This document shows, one piece after another, positions 35,747 through 44,446 of a stretch of 64,000 bases of DNA. This stretch comes from SIG78 sp036677805 (GTDB lineage Bacteria; Verrucomicrobiota; Lentisphaeria; Victivallales; Victivallaceae). The notes under the pieces were generated by a model, which was not told where the DNA came from, searched no databases, and worked only from the letters and a program-made list of their open reading frames with translations. A program made the translations under genes and the position numbers. The stretch lies in assembly GCA_036677805.1 (NCBI GenBank), contig JAVBVS010000022.1, forward strand, positions 62,001-126,000, read 5' to 3'. The stretch's first letter is position 1, and every line of letters begins with the position of its first letter.

Positions 35747-37159
35747 ATGATAAAGATATGGCATATCGTCAAGGCGATTCTGAAATCGCCGTTTACCCTG
35801 TGGCGGAAATTCAAGACATTGCTGGGATGGAACACAGGAACCATCCCGACGGAAGCGGTCGAATACCAGCCGGATGCGTTGGAAATAGCCAATTCGCGGC
35901 TGCCTTTTCTGGCGCGTTACAGTGTATTTTTCGCATTCCTGTTTCTGGCGGGAGTATTGGTCTGGGCGACGATCGGCAAAGTCGACGTCATCGTCCAGGG
36001 CAACGGCAAGATTGTCAGCGACAAACAGACGATCGTGATGAAGCCGCTGGAATTGACCGTAATCAAGGGAATCAACGTCCGGGTCGGCGATGTGGTCAAG
36101 CCGGACCAGATATTGATCACCTTCGATCCGACGGTCAATATGGCTGAAGCCCGGCGGCTGGAATTGGAAGTCGAAAGCCTTTCCGCCCAGTTCGGTCGTC
36201 TCCAGGCGGAATTCAATGGTACGGACTACAAAGCTCAGAGCAAGGAACGGTTCCCGCAGCTTCAGGAAGCGATTTTCAAGCAGCGCAACGAATATTTTGC
36301 GGAGAAAATCCGTTATTATGATGAAGCGTTGAAGCAACTGGACGCTCAACGCAAGAGCAAAGAGGACAACCTCAAAAAACAGCGCGAACGGCTGATGGAA
36401 GTCCTGAAACTGGAAGACTCTTACAATAATTTGCAGGAACACAAGCTGGTTACCCTGAAAGACTTGACTGAAATGAAAATGTCGCGCATGCAGATGGAGG
36501 CGACGGTCGATGACCTGAGCAACAGTCTGCAGGAACTCGAACATCAGCGCGAAAGTACGAATTCCGCCAAAAACTCCTTTATTCAGGAGTGGCGGAATTC
36601 GATTTCGGAAAAGCTGGTCGAGACCGAGCGCGAACTTTCCTCAAACCAGAAGCAGTACGAGAAGAATAAGCTCCGGGTCGAATCGCAGTATCTGCGCGCG
36701 CCCTGCGAAGCGGTGGTTCATGAAATCGCCTCTTTCTCCGCCGGATCCGCCGTGCGCGAGGCCGAAGCGCTGATTACCCTGATTCCGCTGGACGGACATC
36801 CCGAGCTGGAGGCCGAAATCCGGCCTCAGGACATTGCCAAGGTAAGTATCGGGTCCGAAGTCCGGATCAAGCTCAATGCCTATCCTTTCCAGAAATACGG
36901 TACGCTGGAGGGCTTTGTCCGCAATATTTCCGAGGATACCTTCACTCAGCAGAACCGCCCGGCGGACATCGGCCAGAGTCAGACCTATTATCGGGCGCGC
37001 ATTACCGTCAGCGGTCAACTCCGCGGACAGACCGACCAATTCCGGCTGATTCCCGGCATGGAGGCCACCGCGGAAATCAAAACCGGACGGCGGCGGATCA
37101 TCGAATATCTGATCTATCCTTTGATCAAGGCATTGGACGAAACCGCCCGGGAACCGTAA
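35747..37159 (+). CDS. Type I secretion membrane fusion protein (HlyD family)
   Basis: The 470-residue adaptor bridges the ABC exporter and an outer-membrane TolC-like channel. A cytoplasmic N-terminus of about 60 residues leads into one helix (YSVFFAFLFLAGVLVWATIG). Half-lipoyl motif VIVQGNGKIVSDKQT, a long alpha-hairpin/coiled coil (about 150-310, for example RKSKEDNLKKQRERLMEVLKLEDSY) and the second half-lipoyl and beta-barrel region (YLRAPCEAVVHEIASFSAGSAV, GMEATAEIKTGRRR) follow. This matches HlyD/LapC. No TolC homologue is in the window, so the outer-membrane part must be encoded elsewhere. Confidence 0.93.
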   Translation: MIKIWHIVKAILKSPFTLWRKFKTLLGWNTGTIPTEAVEYQPDALEIANSRLPFLARYSVFFAFLFLAGVLVWATIGKVDVIVQGNGKIVSDKQTIVMKPLELTVIKGINVRVGDVVKPDQILITFDPTVNMAEARRLELEVESLSAQFGRLQAEFNGTDYKAQSKERFPQLQEAIFKQRNEYFAEKIRYYDEALKQLDAQRKSKEDNLKKQRERLMEVLKLEDSYNNLQEHKLVTLKDLTEMKMSRMQMEATVDDLSNSLQELEHQRESTNSAKNSFIQEWRNSISEKLVETERELSSNQKQYEKNKLRVESQYLRAPCEAVVHEIASFSAGSAVREAEALITLIPLDGHPELEAEIRPQDIAKVSIGSEVRIKLNAYPFQKYGTLEGFVRNISEDTFTQQNRPADIGQSQTYYRARITVSGQLRGQTDQFRLIPGMEATAEIKTGRRRIIEYLIYPLIKALDETAREP

Positions 37160-37177
37160 CCAGGAAAGGATGGTGCT

Positions 37178-38137
37178 GTGCTGACCCTTCGAACGGCATT
37201 GAAGATATGGGGCGTACTCCTGCTCGGGTCCGGACTGCTGATTGCAGTCATGGCCGGTCCGTCGGCGCCCCCCGGAGCCGATGCGGCGATCGGCATTCAT
37301 CTGGGTGCGTTGTTGCGGCATCCCGGGCTGACCACTCTGGCCGATTCCGGCGAAATCGGGGAAATTACGAAATCGCTCAAGGTATCCGGCATTCAGTTCG
37401 ACAAGCGCAACGTTCCGGATGTCGTACTGCTGTTTTTCGGCGTCCGCGACCGGATGCTGTTGACGGCCGCGCCGCAATATCAAATCTTGCGCGAACAGCT
37501 TCAGAAACGTTACGGCAAGGCCAAAAACGTTGATATCGAAGACACTCCGATTGCCGGACTGCCGGCGTTCAAGATCACAGTCCGCAGCATCCGAACCAAT
37601 CGGGTGTGGCGGGTCTGCGAACTGGTTTATCTGTCTTCGGATGTGGTTGCCATCGGCAGCAAAAACGATCCCCTGCCCCGCCAGAAGCTGAACGCACAGT
37701 ATGCTTCCGCCTATCGCGAACTGCTCCAGGGGGAGGCTCTGGTTTCCGGCGTGGCGGCCAATCCATCCGCCTTCCGGCTCGATCCGTTTGGGATCGCCGC
37801 CGGATTGCACCGGATCGAATTCGAAGTCCGGGAACAGGGCACCGACCTGACGCTGGCAGTTCGAGGAGAGACCGTTTCGCCGGAAGCCGCGCAGAATACG
37901 GCGACAATGGTCCAGAATCTGGCCCGGATTCTGCTGGTTTCATTTTTCGGGTCCGACCCTGAGCTTTTTCAGCAGGTCGCGGCGACGCTGCATACCACAC
38001 CCCGGAATTCCGAGGTAGTCATGGATGCGGTCTGGAGCAGCGAACTGATCGAAAAAATCAGCCGGTTTTATGCCGGCAATCGTGAAAAATTCTCGTCCAC
38101 ACTCCAAACCCCCATCGCTCCGGCGCCCGCGAGGTGA
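37178..38137 (+). CDS. Exported/anchored protein downstream of T1SS genes, unknown function
   Basis: I do not recognise a family for this 319-residue protein. It begins with a hydrophobic segment (WGVLLLGSGLLIAVMAGPSAPPGADA) that could be a signal peptide or anchor. The remainder is an alpha/beta protein with segments VPDVVLLFFGVRDRMLLTAA and RVWRVCELVYLSSDVVAIGSKND; similar domains occur in proteins that measure levels of other exported proteins, but that is weak. The start is GTG at 37178 behind AGGAAAGG. It follows hlyD by 18 bases and precedes another anchored protein by 4 bases, so it belongs to the secretion operon and may be an accessory factor. Confidence 0.6.
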   Translation: MLTLRTALKIWGVLLLGSGLLIAVMAGPSAPPGADAAIGIHLGALLRHPGLTTLADSGEIGEITKSLKVSGIQFDKRNVPDVVLLFFGVRDRMLLTAAPQYQILREQLQKRYGKAKNVDIEDTPIAGLPAFKITVRSIRTNRVWRVCELVYLSSDVVAIGSKNDPLPRQKLNAQYASAYRELLQGEALVSGVAANPSAFRLDPFGIAAGLHRIEFEVREQGTDLTLAVRGETVSPEAAQNTATMVQNLARILLVSFFGSDPELFQQVAATLHTTPRNSEVVMDAVWSSELIEKISRFYAGNREKFSSTLQTPIAPAPAR

Positions 38138-38141
38138 TCCC

Positions 38142-38813
38142 ATGGTAAAAAAAAGCACCCGCAAAAAATCAAAGAAAAATCGGCTGATGATATGGGGCAA
38201 GCGCCTGATCCTCTCCATTATCCTTCTGGCGGCAGTCTTGGCGGTACTGCTGATCGGCGCCCGCCGGAAACCCCGGATTGCTCCGTTGGGTTCCCCGGCG
38301 GAAAATCTGGCGGTGATGACGGCAATCGGCAAACTTTCCGGCGCCATGCTCAACCCCGACAGCAAGGTCGCTTCCCGGGCGGTGGTGGAACTGACGCCGG
38401 ATGAATTGAACGCCATCCTGGCCAATGCGATCCGCGCCTATCAGATGAAAAATTCCGGCGCCGATGCTCCGGTGATTTTCGCGGAATGGCGCGATAAACT
38501 GGCGGCGCTTGATGTCTCTTTGCCGCTGCCGGTGGCCGGAGCCGTCAATATCCACGCCGGAGTCCGCCCCGACCTGGCCGCGCGGAAACTGGTGCTGCAG
38601 ATCACCGGCGTCCGGGCCGGATGGCTGCCGGTACCGGACTTCCTGATCAACCCGATTGCCGAGCAGGCCTTGCGCGAACTGGAAAAGAGCGAGCAGTACC
38701 GGTTGGCGGTGGAAGTGGTCGAATCGCTTCAGGTTACCGAATCCGGCAACCTGAGGATCGAATTCCTGCCCGCCCGGATCAGTCTGCTGCTGGGACTGCT
38801 GTTGCAGCGGTAG
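38142..38813 (+). CDS. Membrane-anchored protein, last gene of the secretion operon, unknown function
   Basis: The 223-residue product has a very basic cytoplasmic start (KKSTRKKSKKNR), one membrane helix (LILSIILLAAVLAVLLIG) and a roughly 180-residue exported domain that is mixed alpha/beta (VVELTPDELNAILANAI, AVNIHAGVRPDLAARKLVLQITGV). Its shape recalls small BON- or SMP-like lipid-binding anchors, but I cannot show homology. ATG 38142 has GAGGTGATCC upstream and follows the previous stop by four bases. Its last 35 bases overlap the end of the convergent esterase gene. Confidence 0.6.
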   Translation: MVKKSTRKKSKKNRLMIWGKRLILSIILLAAVLAVLLIGARRKPRIAPLGSPAENLAVMTAIGKLSGAMLNPDSKVASRAVVELTPDELNAILANAIRAYQMKNSGADAPVIFAEWRDKLAALDVSLPLPVAGAVNIHAGVRPDLAARKLVLQITGVRAGWLPVPDFLINPIAEQALRELEKSEQYRLAVEVVESLQVTESGNLRIEFLPARISLLLGLLLQR

Positions 38814-41013
38814 CCGTTTCCATTGCAACGAAGATCAGCAGCCGTGCCGATTGGTACTGAGCGGCATTGCGGCTGTGGGTCCAGTCCGGATTGCCGGCAC
38901 TGTCGGGATTATTGCCGATGCCGATATCGCTGCCGGCCTTGTTCCGAAATCCGTTGAAAGCAAAAACGGTCGCTTTTTCTCCGGTATTGTGCAACTGCAT
39001 CGAACCATAGCCGGGCGCGGAACTGCCGGGTTGGCAGTAATCACCGAAATCGAACGTGGCATCGGAAGCGCCCGCAATCCTGAGCTGATTGGGCTGGCTG
39101 TAGTTGTTGGGCCAAAATTCCAGATTGCCGAGGGGAAATTTTCCGGTCTTGACCCCTGCCACATTGGACGCCACCTCAAGTTCGGAAACCAGATCGCGTA
39201 CAATCGCGCCGGATGCTTTGTCCGGCACCAGAAAATCGGCCAGCGGACGCTGCGGCGCGGTAAAACTGCACCAGACATAATCGATCTGGCCGGAAGATTT
39301 TTCCAGCAGCATCAGATAACCGATCCGGGCCGGAATTCCGCCGAGGGATCGGCTGTAATTCTGCCGGTAGTTCATCCGACTCCGGTCGTCGCTCATTCCG
39401 TCCAGCAGGTCGGCTTCGGCCGCCAGTTGATACCGACCGACTTCCGGGATGAATTTGCCGTACGCCTCGGTGTTTCCGGCGGCCAGAATCCGGCGCGCCG
39501 GTCCGACCGGCAGTTGCCGCTCATTCACCAGATTGGGTTCGGCCAACATGCTCCACGCAAACAACAACTGGGTCGGCCGGCCGGTTTTGGCATCCGGTGT
39601 CAGGATCACCTGATTGCCCGAAATTTCCGCCGCGGCCGGATAAAATTTGCCGTCTGTCCCGGCCAGTTCGAACCAATTCGGCGCCTTGCCGTCACGCGTC
39701 GCCAATTTTTCGGCATTCTTGAAGGAAATCACCACCTTGTCATCGCGGCACTCGGCGCCCGAGATGACCGGGGAATCGCTTCCGGTTGATTTGCCATAGG
39801 TATATTCAAGCGCCAGATCGGCCAGCCGCCGTCCGACATCCTGCTTGTTGCGCGGGTGAATATCGTCGAGGGTGCCGATATCGTTGATGACCGCCATGTG
39901 CGCATTGCGGTCATGGTCGGCAAACAGCGCCTGAGCTTCCTGGCAAACCGGCAGGAAATCGGGATTTTCCTTGTAGTTGTAGGGCGCGAGCTGGACGAAG
40001 TAGATCGGCATATCGGGGTTCCGGAACGCCTGCCGCCAGCTGTTGACCAACGCCTCCATGTATTTCTCATAGAGATTCCCTGCCCGCCGGTCGTTTTCGC
40101 CCTGGTACCAGATCATGCCGCGCACCGCCAGCGGGGCCAGCGGGGCCACCATGGCATTGTACAACACGCCGACCGTACGCGGATGCATGGAAGTGTCCAG
40201 CGGCAGAATGTCGGCTGGATATTCCGGCGGCGCCGGCGGCAATTCCTTCCGGGCGACCGCCGCCTCGAATTCCGCCTGCCAATCCGAATAAGTCTTGCGG
40301 ATTGCCGCCAGCCGCGCCTGATTTTCCGGGGAACCCGGAGTGCGCTCCCGCATCAGTGCACCGAATTTGCTCATCGCCGGAACGCTGTCGAATCCGGCCT
40401 GATTGGTCCAGACCAGGCTTGACGTCCCGCCCCAGTTGGATGCGATCAACCCCACCGGGACATTCAGCGTTTTGGCCAATTCGCGGCCGAAAAAGTAGCC
40501 CACCGCGGAAAATGGAGGAATGGTTTCCGGGGTGCAATACTGCCACTGCGCGGCCTGATCGGATTCTTCGACCGCCGCCATTTTGTGCGGCACCAGCAGC
40601 AACCGCAGATTGGAATTGGCGGCGGCGGCAATTTCCGCCGGAGCATGATTGGTATTGGCCACCGTCCATTGCATATTGGACTGGCCGCCGCAGAGCCAGA
40701 CTTCGCCGACGGCCACATCGTTGAGCGTAATATTGTTGATCTTGAGATCCGCACCCGGGGCCGCCGCCATGGCCGGCAGTTCCAGGCTCCACTTGCCATC
40801 GGCCCCGGCCGTGACCGTTGCCTGGGAATCGTGAAATTCCACGGTCACGGTTTCGCCGGGGGCGGCTTTGCCCCACAGCCGGATCGGCTGTTCCCGCTGC
40901 AATACCATGCGGCTGGAAAAATGGTTCGGCAACGTCACCTCGGCCGACAGTTCCGTCAACACTCCGATCGACAGCAACAGCAAAATCATTCCCCGGCAAG
41001 CGATTTTTCTCAT
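38779..41013 (-). CDS. Sialate O-acetylesterase-like SGNH hydrolase
   Basis: The 744-residue enzyme would remove O-acetyl groups from sialic acid or other acetylated glycans outside the cytoplasm. A signal peptide (ILLLLSIGVLTELSA) is followed by a beta domain with VLQREQPIRLWGKAAPGETV, then the SGNH/GDSL-like esterase core with GGQSNMQW (Ser112), ASNWGGTSS, WYQGENDR and the Asp-His pair in DDIHPRNKQD (about 383-386). These are the block I, III and V motifs of the SIAE family. The C-terminal 200 residues form an additional beta domain. The start overlaps the preceding stop as ATGA, so it is coupled to the upstream membrane protein. It fits a glycan-foraging lifestyle. Confidence 0.92.
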   Translation of the reverse strand: MRKIACRGMILLLLSIGVLTELSAEVTLPNHFSSRMVLQREQPIRLWGKAAPGETVTVEFHDSQATVTAGADGKWSLELPAMAAAPGADLKINNITLNDVAVGEVWLCGGQSNMQWTVANTNHAPAEIAAAANSNLRLLLVPHKMAAVEESDQAAQWQYCTPETIPPFSAVGYFFGRELAKTLNVPVGLIASNWGGTSSLVWTNQAGFDSVPAMSKFGALMRERTPGSPENQARLAAIRKTYSDWQAEFEAAVARKELPPAPPEYPADILPLDTSMHPRTVGVLYNAMVAPLAPLAVRGMIWYQGENDRRAGNLYEKYMEALVNSWRQAFRNPDMPIYFVQLAPYNYKENPDFLPVCQEAQALFADHDRNAHMAVINDIGTLDDIHPRNKQDVGRRLADLALEYTYGKSTGSDSPVISGAECRDDKVVISFKNAEKLATRDGKAPNWFELAGTDGKFYPAAAEISGNQVILTPDAKTGRPTQLLFAWSMLAEPNLVNERQLPVGPARRILAAGNTEAYGKFIPEVGRYQLAAEADLLDGMSDDRSRMNYRQNYSRSLGGIPARIGYLMLLEKSSGQIDYVWCSFTAPQRPLADFLVPDKASGAIVRDLVSELEVASNVAGVKTGKFPLGNLEFWPNNYSQPNQLRIAGASDATFDFGDYCQPGSSAPGYGSMQLHNTGEKATVFAFNGFRNKAGSDIGIGNNPDSAGNPDWTHSRNAAQYQSARLLIFVAMETATAATAVPAAD

Positions 41014-41549
41014 AACTCAGTTCCTTCGTTTTCCAACGTAACGATCTCCGACCAACGCTCCAACTGCGCGGCAGGGCCGGTCACTTCCACCACCAATTCC
41101 AAGGTATCGTCACCCAGTCCGGCGCGGACCCGGTCGAAGCCGATTCGCCAGACCGCCCCCGCCGTCCCCGGCGGCAGGACCACCGGCAGCAGAAAATTGC
41201 GGGTTCCCGCTTCCGCCGGAGCCGCGGCGGCGGCTTTCAGCGACCCGATATCACCTACCGGGTCGCGCTGATCGTTCAATTTCAATTCAAACAACTCGCC
41301 GGCGGCGGACACTTCGCCGCGCACCCGCAGATAAAATGCGCTGATCCGGCATTTTTCGGGTACGCTCACCCGCATGACCGACCGGCTTTCCGGCGCAACC
41401 CGCAGCGCCATCCGCACGGTGCGTTGCGCCGGAAACATCACCGTAATCGTGGTCACGACGCCGGCTATCGCCATCAGATAAATCAATTGCCGCCACGAGA
41501 AGAGGCGGCGCGGCGGCTTCCCGGCCGCCGCCGGATGCAGTTCATTCAT
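41010..41549 (-). CDS. Single-pass membrane protein, unknown function
   Basis: This 179-residue protein has a cytoplasmic start, a helix at about residues 22-42 (LIYLMAIAGVVTTITVMF) and an exported beta-rich domain (MALRVAPESRSVMRVSVPEKCRISAFYLRVRGEV) in which all segments look like jelly-roll strands. No family is recognised. It lies between acpS (8-base overlap upstream) and the sialate esterase (ATGA overlap downstream), so all three form one operon. Confidence 0.6.
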   Translation of the reverse strand: MNELHPAAAGKPPRRLFSWRQLIYLMAIAGVVTTITVMFPAQRTVRMALRVAPESRSVMRVSVPEKCRISAFYLRVRGEVSAAGELFELKLNDQRDPVGDIGSLKAAAAAPAEAGTRNFLLPVVLPPGTAGAVWRIGFDRVRAGLGDDTLELVVEVTGPAAQLERWSEIVTLENEGTEL

Positions 41550-41937
41550 GTTTTTCGACCTTGCCTTCGATCACCACGGTGGCACAGGCATATTCCTGTT
41601 CATGACTGATCGAAAGATGCAGCGTCTCTCCGCCCAGCCGTTCAAAGGTTGCCAGCGTCCGTCCGGACAATCGCATTTCGGGTTTGCCATTGCTGGCATT
41701 GGTGATGGAAATTTCATTCCAGGAACAGTGTTCGCCGCAACCGGTGCCGAGCGCTTTGGCCAGCGCTTCCTTGGCCGCCCAGCGTCCCGCAAATCGGGGC
41801 AAGGCATCTTTTTGCGCCAAAGCCGCAGCCGATTCCTCCGGCGTGAAGGCATGATCCCGGAAATGGGCCCCTCCCCGCTCCAGCGCCCGCCGCAACCGGG
41901 CGATACTGACAATATCGGTGCCGATGCCGATGATCAT
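41542..41937 (-). CDS. acpS: Holo-[acyl-carrier-protein] synthase
   Basis: The 131-residue enzyme transfers 4'-phosphopantetheine from CoA to acyl carrier protein. The motifs GIGTDIVSIARLRRAL at the N-terminus (Asp at the Mg site) and FAGRWAAKEALAKALGTG (about 48-65) plus HLSISHEQEYACATVVIE are diagnostic of AcpS. ATG 41937 has GAGG 9 bases upstream and aligns with the family start; a TTG at 41946 is less likely. A TATAAT lies at 41961-41966 on the minus strand, close enough to serve as its -10 box. It is the first gene of the operon with the membrane protein and the esterase. Confidence 0.95.
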   Translation of the reverse strand: MIIGIGTDIVSIARLRRALERGGAHFRDHAFTPEESAAALAQKDALPRFAGRWAAKEALAKALGTGCGEHCSWNEISITNASNGKPEMRLSGRTLATFERLGGETLHLSISHEQEYACATVVIEGKVEKHE

Positions 41938-42005
41938 GATTTGCAAACCTCGGTTTCCAGATTATATTACCATAATTTATCCCACAATCGGACGGTTGCC
42001 AGTCA

Positions 42006-42716
42006 ATGAACCTGATTTTGCTTGAAAATTCCGATTTTATTACTCAGGACACGGTCCGAGTCGCCGGGCGGCGACTGAAACATATGGCGGAAGTGCTGCA
42101 TTGCGCCGCCGGAATGCGCTGCAAAGTCGGTGTCTTGGGCGGTTCCGTCGGTTGCGGCGAGGTGCTGGCCATGACGCCGGACTACGCCGAACTGCGTATC
42201 GCCGTCGATTTGCCGCCGCCGCCGGAAGCCGAAGTTACCCTGATCGCGGCACTGCCCCGGCCCAAAACCTATCGCAAACTGCTTCACGCGGCCATTGCCA
42301 TGGGCGTCAAAAAATTGGTGATGATCCAGACCTTCAAAGTCGACAAGAGCTACTGGGCGAGCCCGTTTCTGGAGCCCGGCTTCTTTGCCGGCGAAGCGCG
42401 TCTGGCGCTGGAACAGGCCGGCGACACCGTATTGCCGGAAATCGCCTTTTATCGCCGCTTCAAGCCTTTTGTGGAGGATATTTATCCCGAACTGGCTCGC
42501 GGACGGACGGCCTATCTCGCGCATCCCGCCGGCGCCGCGCCGCTGCCCGACCGGCCGGGACGTCCCGCGTTGCTGGCCGTGGGGCCGGAAGGCGGCTTCA
42601 CCGATTATGAAGTATGTTGCTTCATGGATGCCGGCGCGTTGCCGGTGACGCTGGGCCGCCGGACACTGCGGACCGAGGTCGCCTTGCCAATATTGCTGGG
42701 GCGCTGGCTGCGCTGA
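42006..42716 (+). CDS. rsmE: 16S rRNA (uracil(1498)-N3)-methyltransferase RsmE
   Basis: This 236-residue SPOUT-class methyltransferase methylates U1498 of 16S rRNA with S-adenosylmethionine. The N-terminal PUA-like domain (VRVAGRRLKHMAEVLHCAAGMRCKVGVLGG) is followed by the trefoil-knot domain with LLAVGPEGGFTDYEV and the C-terminal LGRRTLRTEVALPILLGRW, the RsmE signature (LGxRILRTETA in others). The length is normal. It lies 68 bases from the divergent acpS and converges on guaB, from which a terminator separates it. Confidence 0.94.
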   Translation: MNLILLENSDFITQDTVRVAGRRLKHMAEVLHCAAGMRCKVGVLGGSVGCGEVLAMTPDYAELRIAVDLPPPPEAEVTLIAALPRPKTYRKLLHAAIAMGVKKLVMIQTFKVDKSYWASPFLEPGFFAGEARLALEQAGDTVLPEIAFYRRFKPFVEDIYPELARGRTAYLAHPAGAAPLPDRPGRPALLAVGPEGGFTDYEVCCFMDAGALPVTLGRRTLRTEVALPILLGRWLR

Positions 42717-42748
42717 ATCCGCCGGTTCCGGCGTTCGGCGAGCGCCAC

Positions 42749-42787
42749 AAAAAAAACGGGGCGGCCGCCATCACGGAAACCGCCCCG
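42749..42787 (-). terminator. Rho-independent terminator of guaB
   Basis: An 8 bp GC stem (42757-42764 with 42780-42787) is followed on the minus strand by eight T residues (42749-42756), 16 bases beyond the guaB stop. Confidence 0.85.
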
Positions 42788-42803
42788 GAGCTCTTCATTT
42801 CAA

Positions 42804-44303
42804 TCAGATGCTGTTGGAATAATTCGGCGCATCCTTGAGCATGGTGACATCGTGCGGATGCGCTTCGCGCAAACCGGCTGAAGTGACCCGGACCACCCGC
42901 GCCGTTTCCTGGAGTTCGGCAATCGTCCGGGCGCCGCAATAACCCAGCGAATAGCGCAACCCGCCTACCATCTGAAACACCACGTCGGCCACCGGGCCGC
43001 GATACGGCACCAATCCTTCAATGCCCTGCGGCACCAGTTTCTTATCGTTGTCGACATCAAGCTGGCCATAACGCTCGCGGCTGGCCTTGCCATTTTTCAT
43101 CGCTTCCAGGCTGCCCATGCCGCGGTAAATTACGTAGCGGCGGCCTTGATGCAGGGTAACTTCTCCGGTACTTTCCGCGGTTCCGGCCAAAGCCGACCCC
43201 ATCATGACCGAGCTGGCGCCGAACGCCAATGCCTTGGCGATATCCCCGGACTGCTTGATCCCGCCGTCGGCGATCACCGGCACATCGGCCGGCAGCGCCT
43301 TGGCGGCGTTGTAGACTGCGGTGACCTGCGGCACGCCGACCCCGGCCACCACCCGGGTGGTGCAAATCGAGCCGGGACCGATTCCGACCTTGACCCCGTC
43401 GGCGCCGACATCGGCCAGCGCCTTGGCGGCTTCTCCGGTGGCGATGTTGCCGCCGACGATATCGACGGCGTCGCCGTAACGCTTCTTCATCATCGCCACG
43501 GTTTCGATCACGCCCCTGGTATGACCGTGCGCCGTATCGACTACCAGCACGTCGACGCCGGCCTTGATCAACGCTTCGGCACGTTCCTCGTCATAGGGGC
43601 CGATCCCGGCGGCGACCCGAAGCTGATGGCGGCTGTCGCGGTTGTAATCCGGCTCTTCGTTTTCGATCAGCGTCCGGACATCCTGAAAACTGTAGAGCCC
43701 GGTCAGGCTGCCGTCGACATCGACCGTCGGCAGCTTGCCGACGCGCCGCTCAAGCATGATCCGATAGGCGTCCTGAAGCGAAGTTCCTTCCGGCGCGGTC
43801 ACCAGATCGGTCCGCATCACATCGCCGACTTTGACATCGTAACGGGAAAGAAATTTGATATCGCGCGAAGTAAGGATGCCGAGCAGCTTGCCCTGGTCGT
43901 TGACGATCGGGAATCCGGAAAAAGAATAATCTTTGGCCCGCTTCTGCCGGAGCATCTCGGCCACCGTGATATCGGGGGAGAACACCACCGGATGCTTGAT
44001 CACGCCGTTCAGATAGAGTTTGACCTTGCGCACTTCTTCCACCTGGCGCTTGATCGCCAGATTTTTGTGGATGACGCCCAAACCGCCGAGCCGGGCCATC
44101 GCGATCGCCATCGCGCTTTCGGTCACGGTGTCCATGGCCGCCGAAACCAGTGGCATATTGAGCTTGACATTGCGGGAAAAACGGCTTTCGACGCTGGCTT
44201 CATGCGGCAGAAAATCGGCGTAACTCGTAATCAGGGAAACGTCGTCAAAAGTGAGTCCTTCAAACTTGAAGGCCGACATGAAATCATCGAGGAACTGGTT
44301 CAT
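42804..44303 (-). CDS. guaB: IMP dehydrogenase
   Basis: The 499-residue enzyme catalyses the NAD-dependent oxidation of IMP to XMP, the committed step of GMP synthesis. The N-terminal catalytic segment LTFDDVSLITSYADFLP, the nested CBS pair (about 100-220, with TSRDIKFLS and GKLPTVDVDGSLTGLYSFQDV), the catalytic loop GIGPGSICTTRVVAGVGVPQ with Cys314, and the flap YRGMGSLEAM and SRERYGQ are all present. The length is slightly above the usual 488. A TATATT at about 44349-44354 on the minus strand may be the -10 box of its promoter. guaA is not in the window. Confidence 0.97.
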   Translation of the reverse strand: MNQFLDDFMSAFKFEGLTFDDVSLITSYADFLPHEASVESRFSRNVKLNMPLVSAAMDTVTESAMAIAMARLGGLGVIHKNLAIKRQVEEVRKVKLYLNGVIKHPVVFSPDITVAEMLRQKRAKDYSFSGFPIVNDQGKLLGILTSRDIKFLSRYDVKVGDVMRTDLVTAPEGTSLQDAYRIMLERRVGKLPTVDVDGSLTGLYSFQDVRTLIENEEPDYNRDSRHQLRVAAGIGPYDEERAEALIKAGVDVLVVDTAHGHTRGVIETVAMMKKRYGDAVDIVGGNIATGEAAKALADVGADGVKVGIGPGSICTTRVVAGVGVPQVTAVYNAAKALPADVPVIADGGIKQSGDIAKALAFGASSVMMGSALAGTAESTGEVTLHQGRRYVIYRGMGSLEAMKNGKASRERYGQLDVDNDKKLVPQGIEGLVPYRGPVADVVFQMVGGLRYSLGYCGARTIAELQETARVVRVTSAGLREAHPHDVTMLKDAPNYSNSI

Positions 44304-44446
44304 TGTCTTCTCCGGCGGGAAATGAGATGTAAAAACCTTTACAGCGTAATATAGCCCCGAAATGCCGGTTTTTCCAGTCCGTCCGTCAGGAAAAGCGCCA
44401 TTTTATTCCGGTCGATGCCCGTTTGTCGGGGTTCGCCGCGACCGCT

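Noticed and set aside
34013..36544. 843-codon open frame on the minus strand
   Set aside because: Antisense to the T1SS ABC transporter and HlyD genes, both of which have complete motifs.
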